Below are positions 25,549-34,046 of a DNA stretch of 64,000 nt, piece by piece. The position numbers and the translations under genes were made by a program. Numbering within the stretch: position 1 is the first letter of the stretch; each line of letters starts with the position of its first letter. The notes under the pieces are model-generated. The model was not told the DNA's origin, searched no databases, and was given only the letters and a program-made list of their open reading frames with translations. Source of the DNA: Sphingomonas colocasiae (GTDB lineage Bacteria > Pseudomonadota > Alphaproteobacteria > Sphingomonadales > Sphingomonadaceae); assembly GCF_019880585.1 (NCBI RefSeq), contig NZ_JAINVV010000003.1:186001-250000 (forward strand), written 5' to 3'.

Positions 25549-26688
25549 ATGCAACCCGCTTATGTGACCGCGACCGCGCAATGCCTTCCGGGCCGCCCGA
25601 TCGCGAATGACGAGATGGCCGATTATATCGGCCGGCTTTCCCCGGAGGCCGAACGGTTCGGCCGCCTCACCCTGCGCCAGAACGGCATCCGCCATCGCCA
25701 TTATGCGATCCGCCCGAACGGCACGTCCGACTGGACCGTCGCGAAACTGGCGGGCAATGCGGTGCGTGCGCTGATCGACGATGCCGGGCTCGACAAGAGC
25801 CGGATCGGCTTCCTCGCCACCGCGACCACGCAGAACGACATGCTCGTCCCCGGCCTTGCCTCCGGTGTCCATGCCGAATCCGGACTGCCGCCGATGGAGC
25901 TGGCGAGCCTGCAAAGCGTGTGCGCCAGTTCGATGATGGCGCTGAAAAGCGCCGCCTTGCAGGTCGCGGCGGGCGAGCATCGCGCGGCGATCGCGGTCGG
26001 CGCCGAATTCTCCAGCCGCTATTTCCGCCCCGGCCATTATCTGGGCACCGATACGATGCAGGCGGACGGCACATTGCCGGGCGACGCGGAATTCCTGCGC
26101 TGGACGCTCAGCGATGGTGCTGCCGGATTGCTGATCGAGGATCACCCCGCCCCGCGCGGCCTGTCACTGCGGATCGACTGGATCTCGCTGCGCTCGTTCG
26201 CCGATCGTTTCCAGCCTTGCATGACGGGTGGTGCGGCGCGCGGCGCGGACGGGGCGCTGCTGCCCTGGAGCTTGCATGACAGTGCGGGCGAAGCGGCGCG
26301 CGCAGGCGCGTTCCAGCTCCGCCAGGATGTCGAGGCGCTGCACCGCATGCTGCCGGTGTGGATGGGCGAGTTCATGCGACTGGTCGACGAAGGCCGGATC
26401 GATCCGGGCGCGACCGACTGGTTCCTCTGCCATTACTCCGCGCACAGCCTGCGCGAGGAGATGGTGACGCTCGCCACGCGTGCGGGCTGCATGATCCCTG
26501 AGGATCGCTGGTTCGCCAATATCTACGACAAGGGCAATGTCGGCGCCGCCGCGATCTTCCTGATGATCGACGATCTGATGCGATCGGGCCGGTTGCGCGG
26601 CGGGCAGAAGATCGTCTGCGCCGTGCCCGAAAGCGGCCAGTGCATCATGGCCTATGCCGGCATGACGGTGATGGAGGATGGACAATGA
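25549..26688 (+). CDS. StlD/DarB-like beta-ketoacyl-ACP synthase III
   Basis: 379 residues of the thiolase fold. The KAS III triad is visible as Cys125 (SVCASS), His295 (FLCHYSAHS) and Asn330 (DKGNVGAA). The internal segments FLRWTLSDGAAGLL, the RQDVEAL region and the ending VCAVPESGQCIMAYA resemble the StlD/DarB group, which condenses beta-ketoacyl and acyl thioesters to cyclohexanedione or dialkylresorcinol precursors, rather than housekeeping FabH. No acyl carrier protein or aromatase gene is adjacent. The stop overlaps the next ATG by four bases (ATGA), so it is coupled to the diiron-type protein. Product unknown. Confidence 0.85.
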   Translation: MQPAYVTATAQCLPGRPIANDEMADYIGRLSPEAERFGRLTLRQNGIRHRHYAIRPNGTSDWTVAKLAGNAVRALIDDAGLDKSRIGFLATATTQNDMLVPGLASGVHAESGLPPMELASLQSVCASSMMALKSAALQVAAGEHRAAIAVGAEFSSRYFRPGHYLGTDTMQADGTLPGDAEFLRWTLSDGAAGLLIEDHPAPRGLSLRIDWISLRSFADRFQPCMTGGAARGADGALLPWSLHDSAGEAARAGAFQLRQDVEALHRMLPVWMGEFMRLVDEGRIDPGATDWFLCHYSAHSLREEMVTLATRAGCMIPEDRWFANIYDKGNVGAAAIFLMIDDLMRSGRLRGGQKIVCAVPESGQCIMAYAGMTVMEDGQ

Positions 26689-27380
26689 CCGATACGCCCG
26701 ACGCCCCCGCGAACCGCATGCTCGTGCAGGCGACGCATCGCGGCCTGGCCCAGGTCTGGATCGATTTCGAAAGCGCGCTGGTGCAGGTGCCGGTGATCGC
26801 GCGGCTGACAAGCGGGCGGCTGCGGATCGAGGAGTATCGCAGCCTGCTGCGCAACCTGCGGCAGCAAGTGGTGGAAGGCAGTCGCTGGATCAGCCGCGCC
26901 GCATCCAGTCTCGGCCCCGATCATGAGGAATTGCGATCGCTGTTCGTGCGCCACGCCGTTGCCGAGCATCGCGACTATCGCCTGCTCGAACAGAATTACG
27001 TCGCGGCGGGCGGCACGGCGGAGGATATCCGCATGGCGCCCAAGAATATCGGATCGGAAGCGCTTTCGGCCTTCATGTATCAGGCGGCGTCGCGGCCCGA
27101 TCCGCTAGGCATGCTCGGCGCGATGTTCGTGATCGAAGGGCTGGGCGAGAAACTCGCGACACCCTGGGCGGAGGCGATCCGCGCGCAACTCGGGCTTGGC
27201 GAGGAGGCGACGAGCTTTCTTGCCTATCATGGCGAGAATGACGGCGGGCATCTCGACACGTTCGATCACGCACTGACACTGGCTGTCACCAGCCCCACGG
27301 TTTCCGGCGATATCGTGCGCCATGCCAAGATCGTCGCGCGGCTCTACCGCCTCCAGCTCGAGGAACTGGACAATGTCTGA
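26685..27380 (+). CDS. haem-oxygenase-like diiron oxygenase family protein
   Basis: 231 residues, all helical. Candidate metal ligands are spread as in haem-oxygenase-like diiron oxidases (iron-containing redox enzymes): a glutamate in QQVVEGSRW, HAVAEHRDY (ExxH-like), VIEGLGEK and YHGENDGGHLDTF. Known members include UndA (fatty-acid decarboxylase to 1-alkenes), CADD and SznF-type N-oxygenases. Position directly after a ketosynthase and before an unknown gene suggests oxidation of an acyl-derived intermediate. It overlaps both neighbours (4 and 8 bases). The reaction cannot be predicted from sequence. Confidence 0.75.
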   Translation: MTDTPDAPANRMLVQATHRGLAQVWIDFESALVQVPVIARLTSGRLRIEEYRSLLRNLRQQVVEGSRWISRAASSLGPDHEELRSLFVRHAVAEHRDYRLLEQNYVAAGGTAEDIRMAPKNIGSEALSAFMYQAASRPDPLGMLGAMFVIEGLGEKLATPWAEAIRAQLGLGEEATSFLAYHGENDGGHLDTFDHALTLAVTSPTVSGDIVRHAKIVARLYRLQLEELDNV

Positions 27381-28260
27381 CAACCGGCTGGATCCGGCAT
27401 CCTATGATCCGCGCGATCCCGATCCCTGGCTGGCGCTGATGCTCGATCGATCGCTGCCGTTCGCGCCGGATGCGAAGGCGGCGCTGATCCGCGACCAGGC
27501 GTCGCGCAGCCGGCAGTTCCTGCTGCCGATCGTCCGCCCCCTCGCCCGGATCGCGATCGTGCTGGCGCAACTCGTGCACACCATCACCCCGCGCTGGCCG
27601 CACGCGCCGCGCCTGCTTCACCGATCGATCGCGTTCGGCATGCGCCATTTCCTGACGCCCGACGCCAATCGCCTGATCCTGCGCCATTTCCATCTCGGCG
27701 CGCAGATCCTGCGCTTCATCTCGGACAATGCGACGCCCGGTTTCCACCCCGCGCTCGAACCGATGACGCCACGGACGATCGCAGATGTGAAGGACAATCT
27801 GTTCCTCAAACACGATCTGAACATCTTCAACTTCCTGATTCAATTGAACCAGGAAATGGAGCGGCGGGGCACGACGATCGATCGCGTCGACCACGTGGAT
27901 TTCTCCGCGATCACAGGCGATATCGCGATCGATCCCCTGCCCCATGGCCGGCTCAACGTGATCGATCTGCAGACCGCGATCGAACTCTATACCCCGGCCT
28001 ATGCGATGCTGCTGACCGACCGCGATTTCTGGCGCGCATCCAATTCGCTCCAGCTCGACGAGACCGTAGGGCTGTATGCGGCGCGGCTGACCGGCGAGGA
28101 AAAGCATCTTGCGATGATCAACAACCGCCATCCGCTGGTGCCGCATTCCACATTGCGCGCCGGTTTCCGGCTGATGCTCCATGGGCTGTCCACGGAGGTG
28201 CTGCACGGTTTCCTGATGGAAATGAAGATACGTCAGGCCCCGGTGACGGGCGCCGCCTGA
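27373..28260 (+). CDS. unrecognised protein of ketosynthase/diiron cassette
   Basis: 295 residues; I do not recognise the family. The N-terminal 50 residues are polar and contain the LDRSLPFAPDAKAALIRDQ region. A hydrophobic stretch at about 55-75 (IVRPLARIAIVLAQLVHTI) could be membrane-associated. The rest is helical with several histidines (RHFHLG, HDLNIFN, VDHVDF, NNRHPLVPH), some possibly metal-binding. It starts 8 bases inside the diiron gene, so the three genes form one translationally coupled unit. The likely role is a tailoring or assembly partner of that pathway. Confidence 0.75.
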   Translation: MSDNRLDPASYDPRDPDPWLALMLDRSLPFAPDAKAALIRDQASRSRQFLLPIVRPLARIAIVLAQLVHTITPRWPHAPRLLHRSIAFGMRHFLTPDANRLILRHFHLGAQILRFISDNATPGFHPALEPMTPRTIADVKDNLFLKHDLNIFNFLIQLNQEMERRGTTIDRVDHVDFSAITGDIAIDPLPHGRLNVIDLQTAIELYTPAYAMLLTDRDFWRASNSLQLDETVGLYAARLTGEEKHLAMINNRHPLVPHSTLRAGFRLMLHGLSTEVLHGFLMEMKIRQAPVTGAA

Positions 28261-28352
28261 CCCGATCTGGCCGGACGCGGGGATTTCCGTCATGATCCTG
28301 AGGGGAAACGGCGCACGCCGCGTATGCACGATATGACATTGGAGACTTCCGC

Positions 28353-28631
28353 TTGACCGATATCGACGCCATGCTCGCGCAGCTTCGCGACGGCCCTGTC
28401 CATCCCGGACTGACCGCCATCGACGCGGCGGTGATGGATGCACTTGCCGAACGCGCCCAGGCGATGCCCGCGCTCGGCGGCAAGGCGTTCGGCATGGCCG
28501 CGGTGATGGCGCTGGTCGCCGGCATAGCGGGATCGGCGCTGCCCGGCGGCGAAGTGAGGGCCGCGCCGATCTCGCCGCTCGGCGCGCCGCCCATGCTCGC
28601 CCCCTCCACGCTGCTCGGCGGCGCGGGATGA
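28353..28631 (+). CDS. CnrY-like membrane anti-sigma factor (putative)
   Basis: 92 residues with one central membrane segment (about 49-65, MAAVMALVAGIAGSALPG), an N-terminal cytoplasmic part of about 45 residues rich in short helices, and a small periplasmic tail. Size, topology and position fit CnrY of Cupriavidus metallidurans: the short anti-sigma that is encoded first in cnrYXH and holds CnrH at the membrane. Sequence alone would not identify it. The start is a TTG with GGAG eight bases upstream. The stop overlaps the next ATG by four bases. Confidence 0.6.
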   Translation: MTDIDAMLAQLRDGPVHPGLTAIDAAVMDALAERAQAMPALGGKAFGMAAVMALVAGIAGSALPGGEVRAAPISPLGAPPMLAPSTLLGGAG

Positions 28632-29068
28632 AGGATTATCGCCGTATCGCGCTGATCGCGCTGATCGCCTTCGTCGCGGCGATCGCCGGCGTGGTCGTCG
28701 GCCGCGAATATGTGGTTCCGCAAAGACCCGTCGAGAACGAACTGCACGACCTGCTGCACAGCCAGCTCGATCTCGACGCCCGGCAACATGCGCAGATCGA
28801 CGTGATCGAAAAGCATTTCGCGACGCGCAAGGCCGCGCTCGAACAGGAATTGCGCGCCGATAATGCGCGCCTCGCCAGCGCGATCGAGGCCGAGCATGGC
28901 TATGGCCCGAAGGTGGCGGCTGCCGTCGACCGCTCGCACACGGCGATGGGCCAGCTCCAGAAGGAAACGCTTGAGCATATCTTCGCGATGCGCGGCGTGC
29001 TGCGCCCCGAACAAGCCGCGAAATTCGATGCGGCGGTGGTGAAAGCGCTGACGGCCAAGGAGAGGTGA
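28628..29068 (+). CDS. CnrX-like periplasmic heavy-metal sensor
   Basis: 146 residues: a single N-terminal membrane anchor (about 8-25), then a helical-hairpin periplasmic domain of the Spy/CpxP/ZraP/CnrX group. ELHDLLHSQLDLD followed by RQHAQIDVIEKHF gives the histidine/glutamate pattern used for metal binding, and LRPEQAAKFD is the typical final helix. CnrX senses Co/Ni and releases CnrY's grip on CnrH; here the downstream copAB genes make copper a likely signal. It overlaps the genes on either side by four bases, showing a tight three-gene module. Confidence 0.75.
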   Translation: MKDYRRIALIALIAFVAAIAGVVVGREYVVPQRPVENELHDLLHSQLDLDARQHAQIDVIEKHFATRKAALEQELRADNARLASAIEAEHGYGPKVAAAVDRSHTAMGQLQKETLEHIFAMRGVLRPEQAAKFDAAVVKALTAKER

Positions 29069-29628
29069 CCACCGATCTTGCCGGCTGCACGGACGGGGAA
29101 CTGGCCGCGATCGCCATGGCGGGGCAGCAAGCCGCTTACGGGGTGCTGATGACCCGTCATCGCGACTGGGTCTATCGGCTGATCCGCAGCCATATCGGCG
29201 ATGCAGACGAAGCGCTCGACGTGACGCAGATCAGCTTCGTCGCCGCCTTTTCGGCGCTTGCCCGTTATGACGGATCGAGATCGTTCCGGGCATGGATCGC
29301 GCGCATCGCGATCAACAAATGCCGCGACTGGGCCAGGCGCCGCGCGGTCCGCCGGCTGTTCGCCTTTGCGGTGCCGATCAGCGAGGCCGAGGAGATTGCC
29401 GACAGCACCGTTCCGATCGACGATTCACTGGGCGCCGCGCAGGAACTGGACCGGGCGATGCGCGCGATCCGCATGCTGCCGGCCTCGCTCAAGGAGCCGC
29501 TGATCCTGCGGATGATCGAGGATATGAGCCAGGCGGAGACCGCGCGGATCCTCGGCATCAGCGAAAAGGCCGTGGAAATGCGGGTCTATCGCGCGCGCAC
29601 GAAATTGTCGGAAATATTGAGGGGTTAG
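29065..29628 (+). CDS. ECF-type RNA polymerase sigma factor (CnrH-like)
   Basis: 187 residues with sigma region 2 (YGVLMTRHRDWVYRLIRSHIG, then DALDVTQ-like and SFRAWIARIAINKCRDWARR) and region 4 (LPASLKEPLILRMIEDMSQAETARILGISEKAVEMRVYRAR). There is no region 3, as expected for ECF sigmas. A GTG start overlaps the stop of the sensor gene by four bases (GTGA). Gene order of small membrane protein, periplasmic metal sensor and ECF sigma is that of cnrYXH. The 59-base gap to copA suggests that the copper genes are its target or in the same transcript. Confidence 0.88.
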   Translation: MTTDLAGCTDGELAAIAMAGQQAAYGVLMTRHRDWVYRLIRSHIGDADEALDVTQISFVAAFSALARYDGSRSFRAWIARIAINKCRDWARRRAVRRLFAFAVPISEAEEIADSTVPIDDSLGAAQELDRAMRAIRMLPASLKEPLILRMIEDMSQAETARILGISEKAVEMRVYRARTKLSEILRG

Positions 29629-29687
29629 GGCGCCGGGCGCGTATCATCACGCAGACGCCAATCGGTTTCACAACATAAGCAGGATCA

Positions 29688-31487
29688 ATGACAGTCACGA
29701 GTATCGATCGCCGCACGCTGTTGCGCGGCGCGGCCATCTCCGGCGGCACCGCCGCGCTTGCCGGCTGGTTTCCGGCATGGGCGCAACCGGTTTCGGCGGG
29801 CATCGTCCGCCCGCTTCCCACCGTATCGGGAACCGAGATTGCGCTGCGCATCGCGCACCAGATGATCACGGTCGACGGCCGCGAAAGCCATGGCATCGGC
29901 ATCAACGGCACGATCCCCGCCCCGCTGGTCCGCCTGCGCGAGGGCACCAATGTCCGCCTGTCGGTGGTCAACGATCTCGACGAGGACAGCTCGATCCACT
30001 GGCACGGCCTGCTCGTGCCCTTCCATATGGACGGCGTGCCTGGCGTCAGCTTTCCCGGCATCAAGCCGCGATCGACCTTCACCTATGAGTTCCCGATCGT
30101 CCAGGCCGGCACCTATTGGTATCACAGCCATTCCGGTCTGCAGGAGCAGATGGGCCATTACGGGCCGATCGTCATCGATCCCGCCGGCCCGGATCCGATC
30201 CGGTCCGATCGCGAGCATGTGATCGTGCTTTCCGATCACAGCCCGCTCCACCCCCATCTGATATTCCGCAAGCTCAAGCAGCAAGGCGGCTATTTCAATT
30301 ACCGGAAGCAGACGCTTGCCGGACTGATCAGGGGCCAGGACCAGCCCGCCTCCGAACGAACGGCCTGGGGCCGGATGCGGATGGACCCCACCGATATCAG
30401 CGACGTCACCGGATCGACCTATACCTATCTGGTCAATGGCCACGGCCCCCGCGACAACTGGACCGCGCTGTTCAGCCCGGGCGAGCGCGTCCGGCTACGC
30501 TTCGTCAACGCCTCCGCGATGACGACGTTCAACGTCCGGATCCCGGGGCTGAAGCTCACCATCGTCCAGGCCGACGGGCTCAATGTCCGTCCCGTCGCCG
30601 TCGACGAATTCCAGATCGCGATCGCCGAAACCTATGACGTCATCATCGAGCCCACCGAGGATCGCGCCTATACGCTGATCGGCGAGGCGATCGACCGGTC
30701 TGGCCTGGCGCGTGCCACGCTCGCGCCCCGCGCGGGCATGGCGACGGAAATGCCCGCGCTCAGGAAGCGTCCGCTCGCCACCATGACCGATATGGGCATG
30801 GGCGGCATGGATCACGGCGCGATGGGCGCGCAGCCCGCCGGCGACGACGCCTGCCCGCCCGAACATGCCGAGATGGGCCATTGCACGCCGACGAATGCCG
30901 CGACCGGCCAGGGCGGCACCGCGATGAAGCATTCGATGCGCGACATGTCGCTGGCGCCGACGGTCAAGGACACGCCGACCGTCCAGTCGATCTCGCCGAT
31001 GCCGATCGATCGCACGGGCGAACCCGGCCAGGGCCTCGCCGATGTCGGGCACCGCGTGCTCGTCTATCGCGACCTGATGGCGGTGGAGCGCAACCCGGAC
31101 CTGCGCGCGCCCGATCGCGCGATGGAGATCCATCTGACCGGCAATATGGAACGCTATATGTGGGCGTTCGATGGGGAAAAGCTGAGCGAGGTCAAGGCGC
31201 CGATCCCCTTCACCAAGGACGAGCGCGTCCGCGTGACGCTGGTCAACGACACGATGATGGGCCACCCCATCCATCTTCACGGCCACTTCTTCGAGCTGGT
31301 GACCGGGCATGGCGAATACGCCCCCAGGAAGCATACGGTACAGGTCCAGCCCGGCGGCAAGGTGACGTTCGACGTCACCACCGACGCGGTCGGCGACTGG
31401 GCGTTCCACTGCCATATGCTCTACCACATGCATGCCGGCATGATGCAGGTCGTGACGGTGCGGCCCCGCACGGGAGACGCGGCATGA
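29688..31487 (+). CDS. copA: copper-resistance multicopper oxidase CopA
   Basis: 599 residues with a TAT signal (DRRTLLRGAA). The cupredoxin domains carry all copper motifs: IHWHGLLVPF, YWYHSHSGLQ, HPIHLHGHFF and HCHMLYHMHAGMM (type 1, 2 and trinuclear sites). A methionine/histidine-rich insert (about 365-425; MTDMGMGGMDHGAMG, EHAEMGHC) would bind Cu(I), as in PcoA/CopA. The enzyme oxidises Cu(I) and sequesters copper in the periplasm. It lies just downstream of a cnrYXH-like regulatory module and overlaps copB by four bases. Confidence 0.95.
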   Translation: MTVTSIDRRTLLRGAAISGGTAALAGWFPAWAQPVSAGIVRPLPTVSGTEIALRIAHQMITVDGRESHGIGINGTIPAPLVRLREGTNVRLSVVNDLDEDSSIHWHGLLVPFHMDGVPGVSFPGIKPRSTFTYEFPIVQAGTYWYHSHSGLQEQMGHYGPIVIDPAGPDPIRSDREHVIVLSDHSPLHPHLIFRKLKQQGGYFNYRKQTLAGLIRGQDQPASERTAWGRMRMDPTDISDVTGSTYTYLVNGHGPRDNWTALFSPGERVRLRFVNASAMTTFNVRIPGLKLTIVQADGLNVRPVAVDEFQIAIAETYDVIIEPTEDRAYTLIGEAIDRSGLARATLAPRAGMATEMPALRKRPLATMTDMGMGGMDHGAMGAQPAGDDACPPEHAEMGHCTPTNAATGQGGTAMKHSMRDMSLAPTVKDTPTVQSISPMPIDRTGEPGQGLADVGHRVLVYRDLMAVERNPDLRAPDRAMEIHLTGNMERYMWAFDGEKLSEVKAPIPFTKDERVRVTLVNDTMMGHPIHLHGHFFELVTGHGEYAPRKHTVQVQPGGKVTFDVTTDAVGDWAFHCHMLYHMHAGMMQVVTVRPRTGDAA

Positions 31488-32515
31488 AGCCGCTCCTCCT
31501 GCTTTCCGCCGCCGTGCTGGCGATCGCCGCGACGCCGGCCGCCGCGCAGATGGATCATAGCGCGCACGACATGTCCGCCCATGCGGATCATAGCAAGCAG
31601 CCCGACGCGCAGTCAGCCAGCCCCCTCGCCCCGGCCGATCCCCATGCCGGGCATGATATGACGGCCCAGCCACCGGCGGCTGCGGATCCGCATGCCGGGC
31701 ACGATATGTCTGCCATGCAGCCGGCGGCGGGCGAAGCCATGCCCGGCCATGGCGACGGCGGCACCGCGCTTCCCGCCGGCAACGCGCCGGCGCCCGCGGC
31801 GCCCGATCCCAACTATGCCGACAGCGTCTGGGGCGCCGAGGCGATGACGGGATCGCGCACGGCACTGAGGAAAGAGCATGGCGGCGGCAGCTTCTCGCAG
31901 GTGATGATCGATCTCGCCGAATATCAGATACGCGGCGGCAAGGACGGTTTCCGCTGGAGCGGCGAAGCCTGGTTCGGCGGCGATATCAACCGGCTGGTCG
32001 TCAAGACCGAGGGCGAAGGCGCGTTCGGCGACGGCGTGGAGGATGCCGAGGTGCAGGCGCTCTATAGCCGCGCGATCGGCCCCTATTTCAACCTCCAGGC
32101 CGGCGTCCGCCAGGATATCGGCCCCGGCCCGTCGCGCACCCACGCCGCGATCGGGTTCGAGGGGCTGGCCCCCTATTGGTTCGAGGTGGAAGGCGCGCTG
32201 TTCCTGTCCGACAAGGGTGACCTGTTCGCCCGGCTCGAAGGCAATTACGACCAGCGCATCACCCAGCGGCTGATCCTCCAGCCCCGAGCAGAATTCAATT
32301 TCGCGCTGCAGGACGTACCTACAAGCGGCGTCGGCTCGGGGTTGAGCGATGTCGAGCTGGGCCTGCGGCTGCGCTACGAGATCGTCCGCGAATTCGCACC
32401 CTATATCGGCGTGTCATGGGATCGTCGTGTCGGCGGCACCGCGCGTTATGCGCGGCTGGCGGGCGAGGATGTCGAGAACACCAGTTTCGTTGTCGGCGTA
32501 CGGGCCTGGTTCTGA
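31484..32515 (+). CDS. copB: copper-resistance outer-membrane protein CopB
   Basis: 343 residues: a signal peptide (ending AAAQ), a low-complexity Met/His-rich segment with repeated PHAGHDM units (about residues 23-95) for copper binding, then a CopB beta-barrel domain beginning near YADSVWGAEAM and ending with the aromatic VGVRAWF. CopB/PcoB works with CopA in the outer membrane. The start ATG overlaps the copA stop (ATGA). The last codons form the left arm of a perfect hairpin that terminates the operon. Confidence 0.93.
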   Translation: MKPLLLLSAAVLAIAATPAAAQMDHSAHDMSAHADHSKQPDAQSASPLAPADPHAGHDMTAQPPAAADPHAGHDMSAMQPAAGEAMPGHGDGGTALPAGNAPAPAAPDPNYADSVWGAEAMTGSRTALRKEHGGGSFSQVMIDLAEYQIRGGKDGFRWSGEAWFGGDINRLVVKTEGEGAFGDGVEDAEVQALYSRAIGPYFNLQAGVRQDIGPGPSRTHAAIGFEGLAPYWFEVEGALFLSDKGDLFARLEGNYDQRITQRLILQPRAEFNFALQDVPTSGVGSGLSDVELGLRLRYEIVREFAPYIGVSWDRRVGGTARYARLAGEDVENTSFVVGVRAWF

Positions 32516-32525
32516 CCAGGCCCGT
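32500..32525. terminator. bidirectional hairpin between copB and metY-like gene
   Basis: A perfect 11-base stem, acgggcctggt (32500-32510) with accaggcccgt (32515-32525) and a tctg loop. The copB stop codon lies in the loop and right arm. The convergent metY-like gene ends 10 bases further. No long T tract follows on either strand. Confidence 0.65.
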
Positions 32526-32535
32526 TCACCCGGCA

Positions 32536-33831
32536 TCACGCAGCCGCGTCGAGCGCCTGCGCCAGATCCTCGAGGATATCGTCGATATGCTCGAGCCCGA
32601 TCGACAGCCGCACATAGCCGGGTGAAACCCCGGTCGCGACCTGATCCTCGGCCGAGAGCTGCGAGTGGGTGGTCGACGCCGGATGAATCGCCAGGCTGCG
32701 CGCATCGCCGATATTGGCGACATGGTAGAAGAGTTTCAGCGCATCGATGAACTTGCGCCCCGCTTCGACGCCGCCCGCCAGCTCGAAGCCGAGCAACGCA
32801 CCCAGCCCGCCAGTCAGATAGCGATCGGCCCGCGCCCGCTGCTCGCCGGTCTGCTGCGAGGGATGGATCACCCGCGTCACGTCGCTGCGCCCGGCGAGAT
32901 ACGCGACGACCTTGAGCGCGTTCTCGCAATGGCGCGGCATGCGCAGCGCCAGCGTCTCGACGCCCTGGATCAACTGAAAGGCATTGAATGGCGACAGCGC
33001 CGAACCGAGATCGCGCAGCAGCACGGTGCGCGCGCGCAGGATATAGGCGATCGGGCCGAGCGGCTTGGCCGCCTGCGCCCAGACCGCGCCGTGATAGCTG
33101 GGATCGGGCGTGTTGAGCAGCGGCTGGCGATCGGGAAAGGCTTCCCAGTCGAAATTGCCGCCATCGACGATCATGCCGCCGATCGAGGTGCCATGGCCGC
33201 CGATATATTTGGTGGTGGAGTAGACGACGATCGCCGCGCCATGATCGAGCGGCCGGGCCAATAGCGGCGCGGCGGTGTTGTCGACGATCAGCGGAATGCC
33301 GAGCGGCCGGCCGATGGCCGCGATCTCCGCGATCGGGCAGACAACCAGCTTGGGATTGGGCAAGGTCTCGACATAATAGGCGCGCGTGCGATCGTCGGTG
33401 GCGCGGGCGAAAGCATCGGGATCGGCGGGATCGACGAAACGGACCTCGATCCCCATGTCGCGCAGCGTGTTGGCGAAGAGGTTGTAGGTGCCGCCGTAAA
33501 GATCGGTACCGCTGACGATATTGTCGCCGGCCCGCGCCAGATTCTGGATGGAATAGGCGGATGCCGCCTGGCCCGACGAAACCGCCAGCGCCGCGGCGCC
33601 GCCCTCCAGCGCGGCGATGCGCTGTTCGAGGATGTCGATCGTCGGATTGCCGATACGGGTGTAGATATTGCCGAGTTCCTTGAGCGCGAACAAGTTGGCG
33701 GCATGCTCCGCGCTCTGGAACTGATAGGATGTCGTCTGGAAGATCGGCGGCGCCACCGCGCCCGTCGTCGGATCGGCGCGCCAGCCTGCGTGCAAGGCCA
33801 GCGTTTCCGCGCGATATTTCCCTCCAGCCAC
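32536..33831 (-). CDS. metY: O-acetylhomoserine sulfhydrylase (MetY-like)
   Basis: 431 residues of the Cys/Met-metabolism PLP enzyme family. The PLP lysine is in YSTTKYIGGHG (about residue 215); SSGQAA near residue 90, DNTAAPLLARPL and the C-terminal SIGLEHIDDILEDL are family landmarks. The length of about 430 and the motif TRIGNPT favour O-acetylhomoserine aminocarboxypropyltransferase (homocysteine from O-acetylhomoserine and sulfide) over cystathionine gamma-synthase (about 390). The start is a GTG with AGGAG eight bases upstream. No riboswitch of a known methionine class was recognised upstream. Confidence 0.9.
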   Translation of the reverse strand: MAGGKYRAETLALHAGWRADPTTGAVAPPIFQTTSYQFQSAEHAANLFALKELGNIYTRIGNPTIDILEQRIAALEGGAAALAVSSGQAASAYSIQNLARAGDNIVSGTDLYGGTYNLFANTLRDMGIEVRFVDPADPDAFARATDDRTRAYYVETLPNPKLVVCPIAEIAAIGRPLGIPLIVDNTAAPLLARPLDHGAAIVVYSTTKYIGGHGTSIGGMIVDGGNFDWEAFPDRQPLLNTPDPSYHGAVWAQAAKPLGPIAYILRARTVLLRDLGSALSPFNAFQLIQGVETLALRMPRHCENALKVVAYLAGRSDVTRVIHPSQQTGEQRARADRYLTGGLGALLGFELAGGVEAGRKFIDALKLFYHVANIGDARSLAIHPASTTHSQLSAEDQVATGVSPGYVRLSIGLEHIDDILEDLAQALDAAA

Positions 33832-33986
33832 AATCCATTCTCCTGCTGATCGATCGAAGCATCGGGTTAGCCCGAGACGATCGGCGGCGCCAGAGGGAGC
33901 ACCGGCACCTCAACCGAAGTCGGGCGTTATATCCGTCGCCGGCCGCATTGCCGGTACCGATGATCGCATCGTGCCGCCGGTCGCTT

Positions 33987-34016
33987 TTGACACCAGGAAA
34001 TCACGTTGATATCAAC
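33987..34016 (+). promoter_or_regulatory. promoter with palindrome over -10, upstream of DUF899 gene
   Basis: TTGACA (33987-33992) is followed after 17 bases by tatcaa (34010-34015). A perfect 12-base palindrome gttgatatcaac (34005-34016) overlaps this -10 element, a good position for a repressor operator. The ribosome site AGGAG at 34036-34040 follows. Confidence 0.5.
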
Positions 34017-34046
34017 TTATATGAGAACAGATTGCAGGAGCGGATG

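Noticed and set aside
33832-33990. Possible SAM-type riboswitch upstream of metY
   Set aside because: Small hairpins are present but I could not match the conserved cores of SAM-II, SAM/SAH or related classes; a covariance search would be needed.
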